Assembly: GCA_934500705.1 (NCBI GenBank)
Contig: CAKSTI010000016.1
Coordinates: 1-64,000 of the forward strand
Reading direction: 5' to 3'
Source: an uncultured Clostridia bacterium
Lineage (GTDB): Bacteria; Bacillota; Clostridia; UMGS1810
Length of the DNA: 64,000 nt
A program made the position numbers and the translations under genes. Below the pieces are notes generated by a model that searched no databases, was not told the DNA's origin, and worked only from the letters and a program-made list of their open reading frames with translations. The stretch's first letter is position 1, and each line of letters begins with the position of its first letter. Shown here piece after piece: positions 8,838-16,904 of this stretch.

Positions 8838-9626
8838 TCAGCAAGCACCGATTTTTCTGAACTTGTTATAGCGTTCTTCGAGAAGCTTTTCAGTTGTGAG
8901 GGACTGCTTATTTTTTAATTCTTCAACAAGACAATTTTTTAAATCCGAACAAATTTCTTCAGGAGATTTATCTTTTTCATCAATTACTTTTTCTACAATA
9001 TCAAAAGAATACAAATCGCTTGCAGTAAGTTTTAAGGCGTCAGCAGCATCGGATGCTTTTGAAGAGTCCTTCCATAAAATACTTGCACAGCCTTCAGGTG
9101 AAATAACAGAATATACAGAATTTTCAAGCATTACGGTTGTATCGCAGACACCAAGAGCTAAAGCACCGCCTGAGCCGCCTTCACCGACAACAACGGAAAT
9201 AATTGGAGTTTTAAGTCCCATCATTTCAAAAAGATTTTCTGCTATTGCCTCGCCCTGACCTCTTTCTTCAGCATCAATACCGCAGTAAGCGCCTGAACTT
9301 CCTATAAAACAAATTATCGGTCTGTTAAACTTTCCTGCTTCTTTCATAAGCCTTAAAGCTTTTCTGTAGCCTTCAGGAGTGGGGCAACCGAAATGTCTCT
9401 CTATTCTTTCTTCGATAGTTGCGCCACGTTCCATTGCAATAGCAGTTACGGGAGTGCCATTAAGCATACCAACACCGCCAATTATCGCTCCGTCATCACC
9501 AAACCTGCGGTCACCGTGAAGCTCAACAAAATCATCTATCATTCTTGAAAGATAATATCCACCCATATTTCTGTCATTAGCTCTTGCTGCTAAAACTCTG
9601 GTATAAGCATTAACTTTTGTTTCCAT
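8838..9626 (-). CDS. accA: Acetyl-CoA carboxylase carboxyltransferase alpha
   Basis: AccA pairs with AccD to transfer a carboxyl group from biotin to acetyl-CoA, making malonyl-CoA, the first step of FAS. It is a crotonase-fold protein of 262 residues, the short Firmicute form. It shows IERHFGCPTPEGYRKALRLM, GAYCGIDAEERGQGEAIAENL and GEGGSGGALALG, the conserved acyl-CoA and oxyanion elements. It lies 18 bases after accD. The biotin carrier (accB) and biotin carboxylase (accC) that complete the enzyme are not in this operon and must be encoded elsewhere. A TTG just before the ATG could also serve as start. Confidence 0.95.
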   Translation of the reverse strand: METKVNAYTRVLAARANDRNMGGYYLSRMIDDFVELHGDRRFGDDGAIIGGVGMLNGTPVTAIAMERGATIEERIERHFGCPTPEGYRKALRLMKEAGKFNRPIICFIGSSGAYCGIDAEERGQGEAIAENLFEMMGLKTPIISVVVGEGGSGGALALGVCDTTVMLENSVYSVISPEGCASILWKDSSKASDAADALKLTASDLYSFDIVEKVIDEKDKSPEEICSDLKNCLVEELKNKQSLTTEKLLEERYNKFRKIGAC

Positions 9627-9644
9627 CAATTATCACATCCAATC

Positions 9645-10457
9645 TTATAAGGCTACTGCTGAATGAATTTTGAGGAGCTTTCCGAGTGTGTATTTAAGTC
9701 TTTGTCTATCCTCAATCATATCAATAAATCCGTGTTCCAACATAAATTCTGCTCTCTGGAAACCTTCAGGTAATTTCTTTCCTGTGGTTTGTTCAATAAC
9801 TCTTGCACCGGCAAACCCAATAAGTGCTTTTGGCTCGGAAACAATAATATCTCCCTGCATAGCAAAACTTGCAGTTACGCCGCCGGTTGTAGGATCGGTA
9901 ATTACGGTAATATAAAGGTTTCCGCCATCCGAGTGTTTTTTTGCAGCGCCGCTTACCTTTGCCATCTGCATAAGAGAGAAAATACCCTCTTGCATTCTTG
10001 CACCGCCGGAAGTAGTAAAGCCGACAACAGGAAGGTGTTCCTTTGTTGCTTTTTCAAAAAGTCTTGTTATCTTTTCTCCAACAACAGTTCCCATGCTTCC
10101 CATCATAAATTTCGAGTCCATAACAAATATGGCGCAGGGAAATCCGTTTATGGTAGCTGTTCCGCAGACAACACCTTCTTTAAGACCGCTGTCTTTAACC
10201 GCTTTTTTGATTTTTTCATCATAATCAGGGAAGTCTATTGGGTTCTGACTTTTTAAATCCCCATCACACTCAACAAAGCTGTCAACATCTGTTATAAGAG
10301 CAATTCGTTCCATCGCACCCATTCTTAAATATGCATTGCATTCGGGACAAATCATAGAATTGTTAAAGAATACAGAATGTTTATATGTTTTAGAGCATTT
10401 AGGACAAGTTATATCTTCGTCTTTATTCAAAAAATTAAATATTTTCTTAATTTCCAT
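9645..10457 (-). CDS. accD: Acetyl-CoA carboxylase carboxyltransferase beta
   Basis: The beta subunit of carboxyltransferase, 270 residues. A four-Cys zinc ribbon sits at the N-terminus (C18, C21, C37, C40), followed by the crotonase-fold core with [22 protein letters not shown] and ITDPTTGGV, all family signatures. Its ATG overlaps the fabZ stop (TAATG), so translation is coupled to fabZ, and accA follows after 18 bases. The length is close to the usual 280-300 residues of Firmicute AccD. Confidence 0.95.
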   Translation of the reverse strand: MEIKKIFNFLNKDEDITCPKCSKTYKHSVFFNNSMICPECNAYLRMGAMERIALITDVDSFVECDGDLKSQNPIDFPDYDEKIKKAVKDSGLKEGVVCGTATINGFPCAIFVMDSKFMMGSMGTVVGEKITRLFEKATKEHLPVVGFTTSGGARMQEGIFSLMQMAKVSGAAKKHSDGGNLYITVITDPTTGGVTASFAMQGDIIVSEPKALIGFAGARVIEQTTGKKLPEGFQRAEFMLEHGFIDMIEDRQRLKYTLGKLLKIHSAVAL

Positions 10458-10885
10458 TACTTATCCTCCGATTTGTTTGCTATTGCAAACGAAAATTCAG
10501 CACTTACACAAAGCTTTCCGTTAACATATCCGCTCCCTTTTGCAAAATAGAAGGGAAAACGGTCTTTTGTAATTTCGCACTCGGTCTCAAATATATCGCC
10601 GGGTTTAACGGGATTTCTGAACTTTACCTTATCAAGTCCAGTAAAATACGGGAGCTTGCTTTCATCAATCACACCGTCTAAGCATACACATACAGACTGT
10701 GCAAGAATTTCGCAAAGAATCACACCGGGAACTACCGGATTATCAGGAAAATGACCTTTTAAAAACCATTCATCTTCGCAAATCTCTTTTTTTCCGTGTG
10801 CAACGCCGTCTATAAGCTCTACCTCGTCAAGAAGCAACATATTATCTCTGTGAGGCAAAATGTTTTTGATTTCATCTTTATTCAT
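10457..10885 (-). CDS. fabZ: 3-hydroxyacyl-ACP dehydratase FabZ
   Basis: FabZ removes water from 3-hydroxyacyl-ACP in each elongation cycle. It is a hot-dog-fold protein of 142 residues with the active-site motif [14 protein letters not shown] (catalytic His) and the downstream EILAQ Glu. It begins [13 protein letters not shown], as in typical FabZ. It follows fabF by 8 bases and overlaps accD by one base. In most clostridial operons accB precedes fabZ and accC follows it; here both are absent. Confidence 0.95.
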   Translation of the reverse strand: MNKDEIKNILPHRDNMLLLDEVELIDGVAHGKKEICEDEWFLKGHFPDNPVVPGVILCEILAQSVCVCLDGVIDESKLPYFTGLDKVKFRNPVKPGDIFETECEITKDRFPFYFAKGSGYVNGKLCVSAEFSFAIANKSEDK

Positions 10886-10893
10886 AGCTCACC

Positions 10894-12123
10894 TCAAATT
10901 TTCGCAAAAGCAACACAAGCGTTATGTCCACCAAAGCCAAGAGAAGTGGACATTGCAAGGTCAAGCTCTGTTTCATTTGCTTTGTTTGGTGTATAGTTCA
11001 GGTCACATTCCTCGTCTTTTTCCTGATATCCGATTGTGGGAGGAACAATGTTTTCGGTTAAAGCAAGAACTGCGGCAATTCCCTCAACTGCACCTGCTGC
11101 ACCAAGAAGATGACCTGTCATTGACTTGGTTGAGCTGATGTTGAGCTTATATGCATCATCACCAAATACATTTTTAAATGCTTTTGTTTCGGTCTTATCA
11201 TTAAGCGGTGTGCTTGTTCCGTGAGCATTTATGTATATCTTTTCAGGTGTATATTCTTTTCCTGTTTCTTTCAAGCAATCGCTGATTGCTCTTGACGAGC
11301 TTTCTGCAGAATCATCAGGAGCAGTTACATGGAAAGCATCACAGGTGCTGCCATAACCAACTACCTCTGCATAAATTTTAGCACCTCGGGCTACTGCATG
11401 GTCGTAATCTTCTACAATGAGTGCTCCGGCACCTTCGCCCATAACAAAGCCATTTCTTCTCTTATCAAAAGGAATGGACGCAACTTTAGGATCTTCGCTT
11501 TCAGAAAGTGCCATACAGTTCATAAATGCCGCAACTGCCAGGGGTGATATACTTGCTTCAACGCCGCCTGCAATAATTGCATCGGCATATCCACCTTTTA
11601 TTGTTCTGTATGCTTCGCCGATTGCTGTTGTACCTGTAGCACACGCTGTGCTCACGGCAATGCATGGTCCTTTTGCACCAAATTTAATAGCAATATTTCC
11701 TGATGCCATATTGGTAATAAGCTTTGGAATAAAGTGGGGAGATACACGAAGTGGACCTCTGTTTAATAGATTACTATGTTCTGCTACAAAAGTATCAAAG
11801 CCGCCAATACCGCTGCCATAGTAAACACCAAAGCGTTCAGGAGCAACATTGTCTGCAATACCGCTGTCATTTACTGCCTGTGTTGCAGCAGCTATTGCGT
11901 ATTGCACAAACTTATCACTTCTTCTGATTTCACCCTTTTCCATATAAGGTGTGGGGTCAAAATCTTTAAGTTCTGCCGCAACCTTTACACGATACTCGCT
12001 TGTATCAAATTTTGTTATGTAATCAATTCCGCTTTTACCTTTTTTTAAGCTATCCCAAAAAGTGGGGACATCCAGACCTACGGGAGTTACTGCTCCAAGA
12101 CCTGTTATTACAACTCGTTTCAT
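10894..12123 (-). CDS. fabF: 3-oxoacyl-ACP synthase II (FabF)
   Basis: FabF condenses malonyl-ACP with growing acyl-ACP chains. It is a 409-residue thiolase-fold enzyme with the Cys-His-His triad visible: VSTACATGT (nucleophile), NAHGTSTPLND and SMTGHLLGAAGA. It opens MKRVVITGLGAVTPVG, typical of the family, behind an AAGGAGG ribosome site. It lies between fabG (16 bases upstream) and fabZ. No second beta-ketoacyl synthase such as FabB is in the window, so this enzyme would do all elongation in this operon. Confidence 0.95.
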   Translation of the reverse strand: MKRVVITGLGAVTPVGLDVPTFWDSLKKGKSGIDYITKFDTSEYRVKVAAELKDFDPTPYMEKGEIRRSDKFVQYAIAAATQAVNDSGIADNVAPERFGVYYGSGIGGFDTFVAEHSNLLNRGPLRVSPHFIPKLITNMASGNIAIKFGAKGPCIAVSTACATGTTAIGEAYRTIKGGYADAIIAGGVEASISPLAVAAFMNCMALSESEDPKVASIPFDKRRNGFVMGEGAGALIVEDYDHAVARGAKIYAEVVGYGSTCDAFHVTAPDDSAESSSRAISDCLKETGKEYTPEKIYINAHGTSTPLNDKTETKAFKNVFGDDAYKLNISSTKSMTGHLLGAAGAVEGIAAVLALTENIVPPTIGYQEKDEECDLNYTPNKANETELDLAMSTSLGFGGHNACVAFAKI

Positions 12124-12139
12124 ACATATACCTCCTTAA

Positions 12140-12871
12140 TTAAATGGCAAGACCGCCATCTATACGAATAACTTCACCTGTAATATAATCAGAAACATCG
12201 TCAGCTAAAAATGTTGCTAAATTTGCAATATCTTCAGGTTTACCCAATCTTTTAAGCGGTATCAATTTCAAATATTCTTCTGACTGTAAATCTTTTGTCA
12301 TATCTGTAGTTACAAAGCCGGGAGCAATCGCATTACAACAAACATTTTTTGATGCAAACTCTCTTGCAGTAACTTTTGTTAAAGCAATGACACCTGCTTT
12401 TGAAGAAGAATAATTCGCCTGACCTGCTGTTCCTAAAAGAGCAGACACAGAAGATATATTTATGATTTTTCCGTACTTTCTCTTTATAAAATTTCTGCCG
12501 CAAGCTTTAATCATATTGAAACAGCCTTTAAGATTCGTGCTTATAACCTCATCGAACTCTTCTTCGCTCATTGAAATCAAAAGATTGTCACGGGTTATAC
12601 CTGCGTTATTTACAAGAATATCTATACCACCAAAATTTTCTGTAATAGCTTTTACAGTTTCTTTGCATTCTTCTGCATTTGCTACATTGCATTTATATAT
12701 TTCTGCTTTAACACCATTTTTTTCTGCATTTGCTTTTACGGTGTTTGCAGCCTCTTCATTACCGTTATAGATAATTGCTACATTAACGCCTGACTCAGAA
12801 AACTTTTCAGCTATTGCCGCACCAATACCTCGTGATGCACCTGTTATAACAGCAACTTTTCCATTAAGCAT
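12140..12871 (-). CDS. fabG: 3-oxoacyl-ACP reductase (FabG)
   Basis: A short-chain dehydrogenase that reduces 3-ketoacyl-ACP with NADPH; 243 residues, the usual size. It has the Rossmann TGASRGIG glycine motif, NNAGITRD, the catalytic SSVS serine and the YSSSK Tyr/Lys pair, followed by NAIAPGFVTTDM. The start overlaps the end of fabD by 8 bases, suggesting coupled translation. Position and conservation make this the FAS reductase rather than a generic oxidoreductase. Confidence 0.94.
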   Translation of the reverse strand: MLNGKVAVITGASRGIGAAIAEKFSESGVNVAIIYNGNEEAANTVKANAEKNGVKAEIYKCNVANAEECKETVKAITENFGGIDILVNNAGITRDNLLISMSEEEFDEVISTNLKGCFNMIKACGRNFIKRKYGKIINISSVSALLGTAGQANYSSSKAGVIALTKVTAREFASKNVCCNAIAPGFVTTDMTKDLQSEEYLKLIPLKRLGKPEDIANLATFLADDVSDYITGEVIRIDGGLAI

Positions 12872-13784
12872 TATTCTTCACCGCCTCTACAGTTTCCAAA
12901 AGTGTTTCAGCATTTTCTACTGAATAAACATTTACTTCTTTTGAAATTTTCTTAATAAGTCCCGAGAGAGTTTTTCCGGGACCCACTTCAATAAAATCTG
13001 TAAATCCGTCTGCAATCATATTTTCAATCGTTTCCTGCCACTTTATGGGAGATTGCATCTGCATTTTAAGTGTCCTAACAATTTCATCACCATAAGGCTT
13101 GGCAGTAAGATTTGCATAAACCGGTATTTTGGGTGTTACGATTGCATAGTTTGTAAGCTCGGCTTCAAATTTTTCAGCAGCTTCACTCATAAATGGTGAG
13201 TGAAAAGCGCCGCTTACTGCAAGGGGAATACATCTTCCGCCAAGTTCTTTAACTTTTTCTTCAAATCCGGGCATACTGCTTTTTAAACCTGATACTACTG
13301 TCTGCCCGGGGCAGTTATAATTTACCGCATAGAGCTTATCGAATTCCGCAGCAGTTTTAGTAACAGTTTCGCTATCAAGTTTCAAAACTGCACACATTGC
13401 GGCATTTTCAGGATCAGACGCATCATTCATAAATTGCCCACGAGAAGTAACGATTTTGAACCCGTCAAGGTAGGAGTAACTCTCAGCATATGCCAGTGCT
13501 CCTATTTCGCCGAGAGAAAAACCTGCAACGCCATCCGCATAAATACCTTTTTCATTAAGTATTAATGCAGCCGCAAGTTCAACAAGATACATACAAGGCT
13601 GAGTGTTTGCCGTGATTTTTAATTCTTCATCCGTTCCCTCAAATGATTGTTTCATCGTACCGGGACGAACTTCTTCTGCATCATCATATAATTTTTTTGC
13701 TGCTGTTCCTATTTCGTACAAGGATTTTCCCATACCGGAGTATTGAGAACCCTGTCCTGAAAAAACAAATGCTATTTTACCCAT
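12864..13784 (-). CDS. fabD: Malonyl-CoA:ACP transacylase (FabD)
   Basis: FabD loads malonyl groups from CoA onto ACP. It is an acyltransferase-fold protein of 306 residues. The N-terminal IAFVFSGQGSQYSGMG and the catalytic His in VSGAFHSPFM are present. The nucleophile elbow reads GFSLGE rather than the common GHSLGE: the serine is kept, but the preceding His is Phe. The C-terminal FIEVGPGKTLSGLIKK is normal. It overlaps fabK by 13 bases and fabG by 8. The variation is probably lineage-typical rather than inactivating. Confidence 0.93.
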   Translation of the reverse strand: MGKIAFVFSGQGSQYSGMGKSLYEIGTAAKKLYDDAEEVRPGTMKQSFEGTDEELKITANTQPCMYLVELAAALILNEKGIYADGVAGFSLGEIGALAYAESYSYLDGFKIVTSRGQFMNDASDPENAAMCAVLKLDSETVTKTAAEFDKLYAVNYNCPGQTVVSGLKSSMPGFEEKVKELGGRCIPLAVSGAFHSPFMSEAAEKFEAELTNYAIVTPKIPVYANLTAKPYGDEIVRTLKMQMQSPIKWQETIENMIADGFTDFIEVGPGKTLSGLIKKISKEVNVYSVENAETLLETVEAVKNNA

Positions 13785-14716
13785 TTTTTTGCTCCATTCA
13801 ATATATTTTCAGCTTCGCATACAATGTCGTTTATTATATCCGAAGCATTTTCTTCTTTGTTAACTAAACCCGAAATCTGACCTGCTAAGAAGCAACCTTT
13901 TTTACTATCGCCATCTACCACTGCAGCTCTTAGCGAGCCGACTGCCATCATTTCAAGTTCATCATCGCTTATACTTGTATATTCCGCTTTTTGATATCCT
14001 CTTGAGAACGGACTTTTAAGACTTCTTACGGGATGACCTAATCTTCTTCCCGTAACTATGGTTGCCGTGTCATTTGCTTTTAAAACTTTTTCCTTATATT
14101 CACGGCTTATATTACATTCGTGTGCTACCAAAAATCTCGTTCCGATTTGAACACCTACACCGCCTAACATAAAAGCTGCTGCCATTCCTCTGCCGTCAGC
14201 AATACCGCCTGCGGCAATAACGGGAATGTTCACACTGTCACAAACCTGCGGAACAAGTGCCATAGTTGTCATTTCACCCACATGACCACCTGATTCACCG
14301 CCTTCTGCTATAACCGCATCTGCGCCGCTTCTTTCCACAAGCTTTGCAAGAGCAGACGATGCTATAACAGGAATGACTTTTACACCGGCTTCTTTCCACA
14401 TAGGTATGTACTTTTCAGGATTACCTGCTCCTGTGGTAACAACTGCTATCTTTTTTTCTGCAATGAGTTTTGCAATTTCATCAATATTTTCGCCCATAAG
14501 CATTATGTTTACACCAAAGGGCTTGTCAGTCAGCTTTCGTGCTGTGTCAATCTGTTCCGAAAGCCAACCGACATTACCGTTCGCAGCAGAAATAATGCCA
14601 AGTCCACCACCGTTTGACACAGCAGCGGCAAGGTGAGCATCAGATATATGTGCCATACCTCCTTGCAGAATAGGGTGCTTTATTCCAAGCATTTCACATA
14701 TTGGTGTATTTAACAT
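13772..14716 (-). CDS. fabK: Enoyl-ACP reductase II (FabK)
   Basis: FabK is the FMN-dependent enoyl-ACP reductase that replaces FabI in many Firmicutes and completes the elongation cycle. The 314-residue protein has the nitronate-monooxygenase TIM barrel: HPILQGGMAHIS at the start, VNIML, the GADAVIAEGGESGGH FMN-phosphate region with the catalytic His, and IAAGGIADGRG. It is preceded by AAGGAG and separated from acpP by 23 bases. No fabI or fabL is seen, so this is likely the reductase of the operon. Confidence 0.94.
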   Translation of the reverse strand: MLNTPICEMLGIKHPILQGGMAHISDAHLAAAVSNGGGLGIISAANGNVGWLSEQIDTARKLTDKPFGVNIMLMGENIDEIAKLIAEKKIAVVTTGAGNPEKYIPMWKEAGVKVIPVIASSALAKLVERSGADAVIAEGGESGGHVGEMTTMALVPQVCDSVNIPVIAAGGIADGRGMAAAFMLGGVGVQIGTRFLVAHECNISREYKEKVLKANDTATIVTGRRLGHPVRSLKSPFSRGYQKAEYTSISDDELEMMAVGSLRAAVVDGDSKKGCFLAGQISGLVNKEENASDIINDIVCEAENILNGAKKWVK

Positions 14717-14739
14717 TATTCCACGCTCCTTTTTTTCAC

Positions 14740-14961
14740 TTACGCTTTTTTAGAATCGATGTATGCAACTAATTCTTTTACGCTTTTGCCTGCTTCAGCG
14801 GGTTTAATTTCAATACCAAATTCGTCTTCCATTTCCATCATGATTTCAACAGCATCAAGAGAATCAACGCCGAGGTCTTCAAAAGTTGTTGCCTCTGTGA
14901 TTTCTGCTGCATCCATTTCAAGATGTTCTGCCAATAATTCCTTTACTTTTTCGAGTGTCAT
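14740..14961 (-). CDS. acpP: Acyl carrier protein
   Basis: A 73-residue acidic helical protein that carries growing acyl chains on a phosphopantetheine arm. The attachment serine lies in [17 protein letters not shown], an almost textbook motif, and the protein ends in the expected third helix. A strong AGGAGG ribosome site precedes the ATG, fitting the high expression ACP needs. It sits between fabH and fabK. The phosphopantetheinyl transferase that activates it is not in the window. Confidence 0.96.
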   Translation of the reverse strand: MTLEKVKELLAEHLEMDAAEITEATTFEDLGVDSLDAVEIMMEMEDEFGIEIKPAEAGKSVKELVAYIDSKKA

Positions 14962-15012
14962 AATTAGTTCCTCCTAAAATAATAAAATATAAAAATTAAT
15001 TAAATTAATTTT

Positions 15013-15966
15013 TTACCATTTAATAACGCAGGCAGCACTGGACAGGCCGCCGCCAAAAGCTGACATTACTATATTGTCACCTTTTTTTAGTTTGCCTGAT
15101 CTTACAAGCTCATCAAAAGCTATTGCAACACTTGCCGATGAGGTGTTGCCGTATTTTTCTATATTTACTACAAATTTTTGGGTAGGCATTTTAAGACGCT
15201 TTGCGGCGTATTCAATAATTCTGATATTTGCCTGATGTGTTACAATGTAATCAATGTCCGAAAGTTCAAGTCTTGCATCGGAAGTTACTTTCTTTATATC
15301 TGCAACAATCTTGCTTACTGCAAATTTGAAAGTTTCCTGACCATCCATAAATATATAAGGATGCTTGATTTCACTCTTATAAAATGGTGAGTTTCCTGAA
15401 AATGCCGGAATCTCAATTACTTCATTTCCACCGCTTGTGTAAAGCATAGAAGAAAGGTATCCATCTCCCGGTTCAACAACAAATGCACCTGCTCCGTCAC
15501 CAAAAATAACACAAGTACCACGGTCAGACCAATCAACGAGTTTTGAAAGTCTTTCACTTCCTATAACCAAAGCTTTTTTTACATTTCCGCGCATTATGTA
15601 AGATACTGCGGTGTCAAGTGCAAACAAAAATCCGCTACACGCTGAATTTACATCAAATGCAGGACAATTTGCTCCTATGGCTTTTTGAACCATCCCGGCA
15701 ACGGTAGGGCATAAAGTTTCAGAAGAAATTGTTGCAGCAACAATTAAATCAATATCCGCACCTGAAATTCCTGACGAAGCGAGAGCTTTCTCTGCTGCAT
15801 AGATTGCAAAATCTGCGGCTGTTTCATTAACTGAAATATGTCTTTCTTTTACACCGACACGCTGCATTATCCATTCATCCGATGTATCTACCATTTTTGA
15901 TAAATCATCATTCGTAACAATTTTCTCAGGAACATATGCTCCTGTACCGAGAATTTTTATAGACAC
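15013..15966 (-). CDS. fabH: 3-oxoacyl-ACP synthase III (FabH)
   Basis: FabH starts fatty acid synthesis by condensing acetyl-CoA or a branched acyl-CoA with malonyl-ACP. The 317-residue protein has the Cys-His-Asn triad: DVNSACSGF, VTHQANIRI and EKYGNTSSAS. It starts at a GTG (VSIKILGTGAYVPE) seven bases behind AAAGGATG; a longer frame to 16056 would run through the promoter and both operators and is not credible. It is the first structural gene of the operon. Its transcription start region holds two palindromes attributed to the TetR protein encoded upstream. Confidence 0.94.
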   Translation of the reverse strand: MSIKILGTGAYVPEKIVTNDDLSKMVDTSDEWIMQRVGVKERHISVNETAADFAIYAAEKALASSGISGADIDLIVAATISSETLCPTVAGMVQKAIGANCPAFDVNSACSGFLFALDTAVSYIMRGNVKKALVIGSERLSKLVDWSDRGTCVIFGDGAGAFVVEPGDGYLSSMLYTSGGNEVIEIPAFSGNSPFYKSEIKHPYIFMDGQETFKFAVSKIVADIKKVTSDARLELSDIDYIVTHQANIRIIEYAAKRLKMPTQKFVVNIEKYGNTSSASVAIAFDELVRSGKLKKGDNIVMSAFGGGLSSAACVIKW

Positions 15967-15985
15967 TATAGTACATCCTTTCTTT

Positions 15986-16000
15986 AGCACACTGTGTGCT
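15986..16000. promoter_or_regulatory. Operator palindrome B (fabH leader)
   Basis: AGCACAC-T-GTGTGCT is a perfect 7+1+7 palindrome identical to the core of the larger operator 45 bases further upstream of fabH. It lies downstream of the predicted -10 and just before the fabH ribosome site, where a bound repressor would block elongation or initiation. Confidence 0.65.
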
Positions 16001-16017
16001 GTAAGTTTTTTTCGGGA

Positions 16018-16046
16018 ATTATACAATTCCCGACACGATTTTACAA
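16018..16046 (-). promoter_or_regulatory. Promoter of the FAS operon
   Basis: On the minus strand TTGTAA and TATAAT are separated by exactly 17 bases. The -10 sits inside a second perfect inverted repeat with arms CGGGAATT / AATTCCCG. Operator A overlaps the -35 and operator B lies downstream of the start site. Confidence 0.75.
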
Positions 16047-16073
16047 TATTCAGCACACTGTGTGCTGAATATT
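16045..16073. promoter_or_regulatory. Operator palindrome A (29 bp)
   Basis: A perfect 14+1+14 palindrome. Each half reads AATATTCAGCACAC outward to inward, around one central base. It overlaps the fabH -35 by two bases and shares the AGCAC/GTGCT core with operators B and C. TetR-family dimers typically bind such sites, so the adjacent tetR product is the likely ligand-responsive binder (inference). Confidence 0.72.
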
Positions 16074-16108
16074 TTTTAAACAGAGATTTTCTCTCTGCTT
16101 AAAAATTT

Positions 16109-16690
16109 TTATTTAGCTTTTAATCCATTCAAAATAAATTTAAACCCGTATCTGTATCTTTTAAGTGCTTCCTGCAAGGGCAGCTTTCTTCCGATTGCAT
16201 CTGTGTTAAATCCTCTTATGAAGCACCATATCGCATAACTTGTCATATCAGGATCGACTTTTATGATAAGCCCCTTTTCCATAGCATAGTTAAGGATTTT
16301 TGTAATTTCTTCAGTCCACCATTTATAATTGCTTTCGGAAACAGAATCGTTTTCAAAAACATAATGTGCAAAATTCATTCTGGTTTCATAGGATATGATA
16401 AGCGTTTTTTCAACTTCATCCATTATCTGCTCGAAAAAGTCTTTGGTTTCATCAAAGTGAAATTTCAAGCTTTTCCTGACTTCTAAAATAGAGTTTTCAG
16501 AAATTATGTTTAGAACTTCTTCGATATTATGAAAACGGTTATAAAAAACTCTGTTTGTTATTCCCAAACGATTTAATATCTTGCGGACATTAACATTGTG
16601 TGCTCCTTCGGTTGTAGCAAGATAAGATGTAATATCAATTATTTGCTGCGACATTTCATCAACAATCAATTCTTCATTTGTGTTTGCCAT
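16109..16690 (-). CDS. TetR-family regulator of the FAS operon
   Basis: A 193-residue regulator. Residues about 15-65 form the TetR helix-turn-helix, with NVRKILNRLGITNRVFYNRF as recognition region; the rest is the all-helical ligand and dimer domain. It lies upstream of fabH in the same direction. Palindromes with the same AGCAC/GTGCT core occur at its own promoter and twice around the fabH promoter, so it probably represses both itself and FAS. An acyl-CoA or acyl-ACP effector is plausible but unproven. Known FAS regulators of Firmicutes are FapR and the MarR-type FabT, so a TetR here stands out. A short hairpin (16081-16097) with a weak T-tract follows the stop, leaving fabH to rely on its own promoter. 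Confidence 0.85.
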   Translation of the reverse strand: MANTNEELIVDEMSQQIIDITSYLATTEGAHNVNVRKILNRLGITNRVFYNRFHNIEEVLNIISENSILEVRKSLKFHFDETKDFFEQIMDEVEKTLIISYETRMNFAHYVFENDSVSESNYKWWTEEITKILNYAMEKGLIIKVDPDMTSYAIWCFIRGFNTDAIGRKLPLQEALKRYRYGFKFILNGLKAK

Positions 16691-16708
16691 AGGAGCACCT
16701 CCTCATTC

Positions 16709-16723
16709 AGCACACACAGTGCT
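16709..16723. promoter_or_regulatory. Operator palindrome C (tetR promoter)
   Basis: The half-sites AGCAC and GTGCT are spaced by five bases, as in operators A and B, but the central bases differ. It lies between the tetR -10 and the tetR ribosome site, covering the predicted transcription start. It points to autoregulation. Confidence 0.65.
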
Positions 16724-16729
16724 AAAAAT

Positions 16730-16758
16730 ATATTACCATAAATTTCTTATCTTGTCAA
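16730..16758 (-). promoter_or_regulatory. Promoter of tetR
   Basis: On the minus strand a consensus TTGACA is followed after 17 bases by TAATAT. Operator C lies immediately downstream, then GAGGAGGTG before the ATG. Confidence 0.75.
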
Positions 16759-16847
16759 TGGATTTGAAAATTTTCATTGACTGCAATTTAAAAATTAACG
16801 AAATTTACAAAAAGAGATGTAATTCTTTCACATATGCTATATAACCA

Positions 16848-16898
16848 TTAGGATCTGGTGTCAATGACGTGGGGGTTCAAGTCCCTTCGCCCGCACCA
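16848..16898 (+). other. tRNA-Leu (UAG) 3' fragment, probable attachment-site scar
   Basis: The sequence runs from within the anticodon loop (TTAGGA) through the variable arm and T-arm (GGGGGTTCAAGTCCC) to CGCCCGC-A-CCA, a normal 3' end of tRNA-Leu. The 5' half is absent: bases before 16848 do not form the D-arm or the GCGGGCG acceptor strand. Tyrosine integrases often cross over in the anticodon loop and leave exactly such a displaced 3' half at the far end of the element. With this orientation the element would lie to the left and the intact tRNA-Leu further left, outside the window. Confidence 0.75.
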
Positions 16899-16904
16899 CC
16901 TTCA

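Noticed and set aside
15967..16056. N-terminal extension of FabH by 30 residues
   Set aside because: It would translate through the promoter, both operators and the ribosome site; the GTG behind AAAGGATG gives the normal FabH length.
16848..16898. A complete tRNA-Leu gene
   Set aside because: Only the part from the anticodon loop to CCA is present; no D-arm or 5' acceptor strand precedes it.
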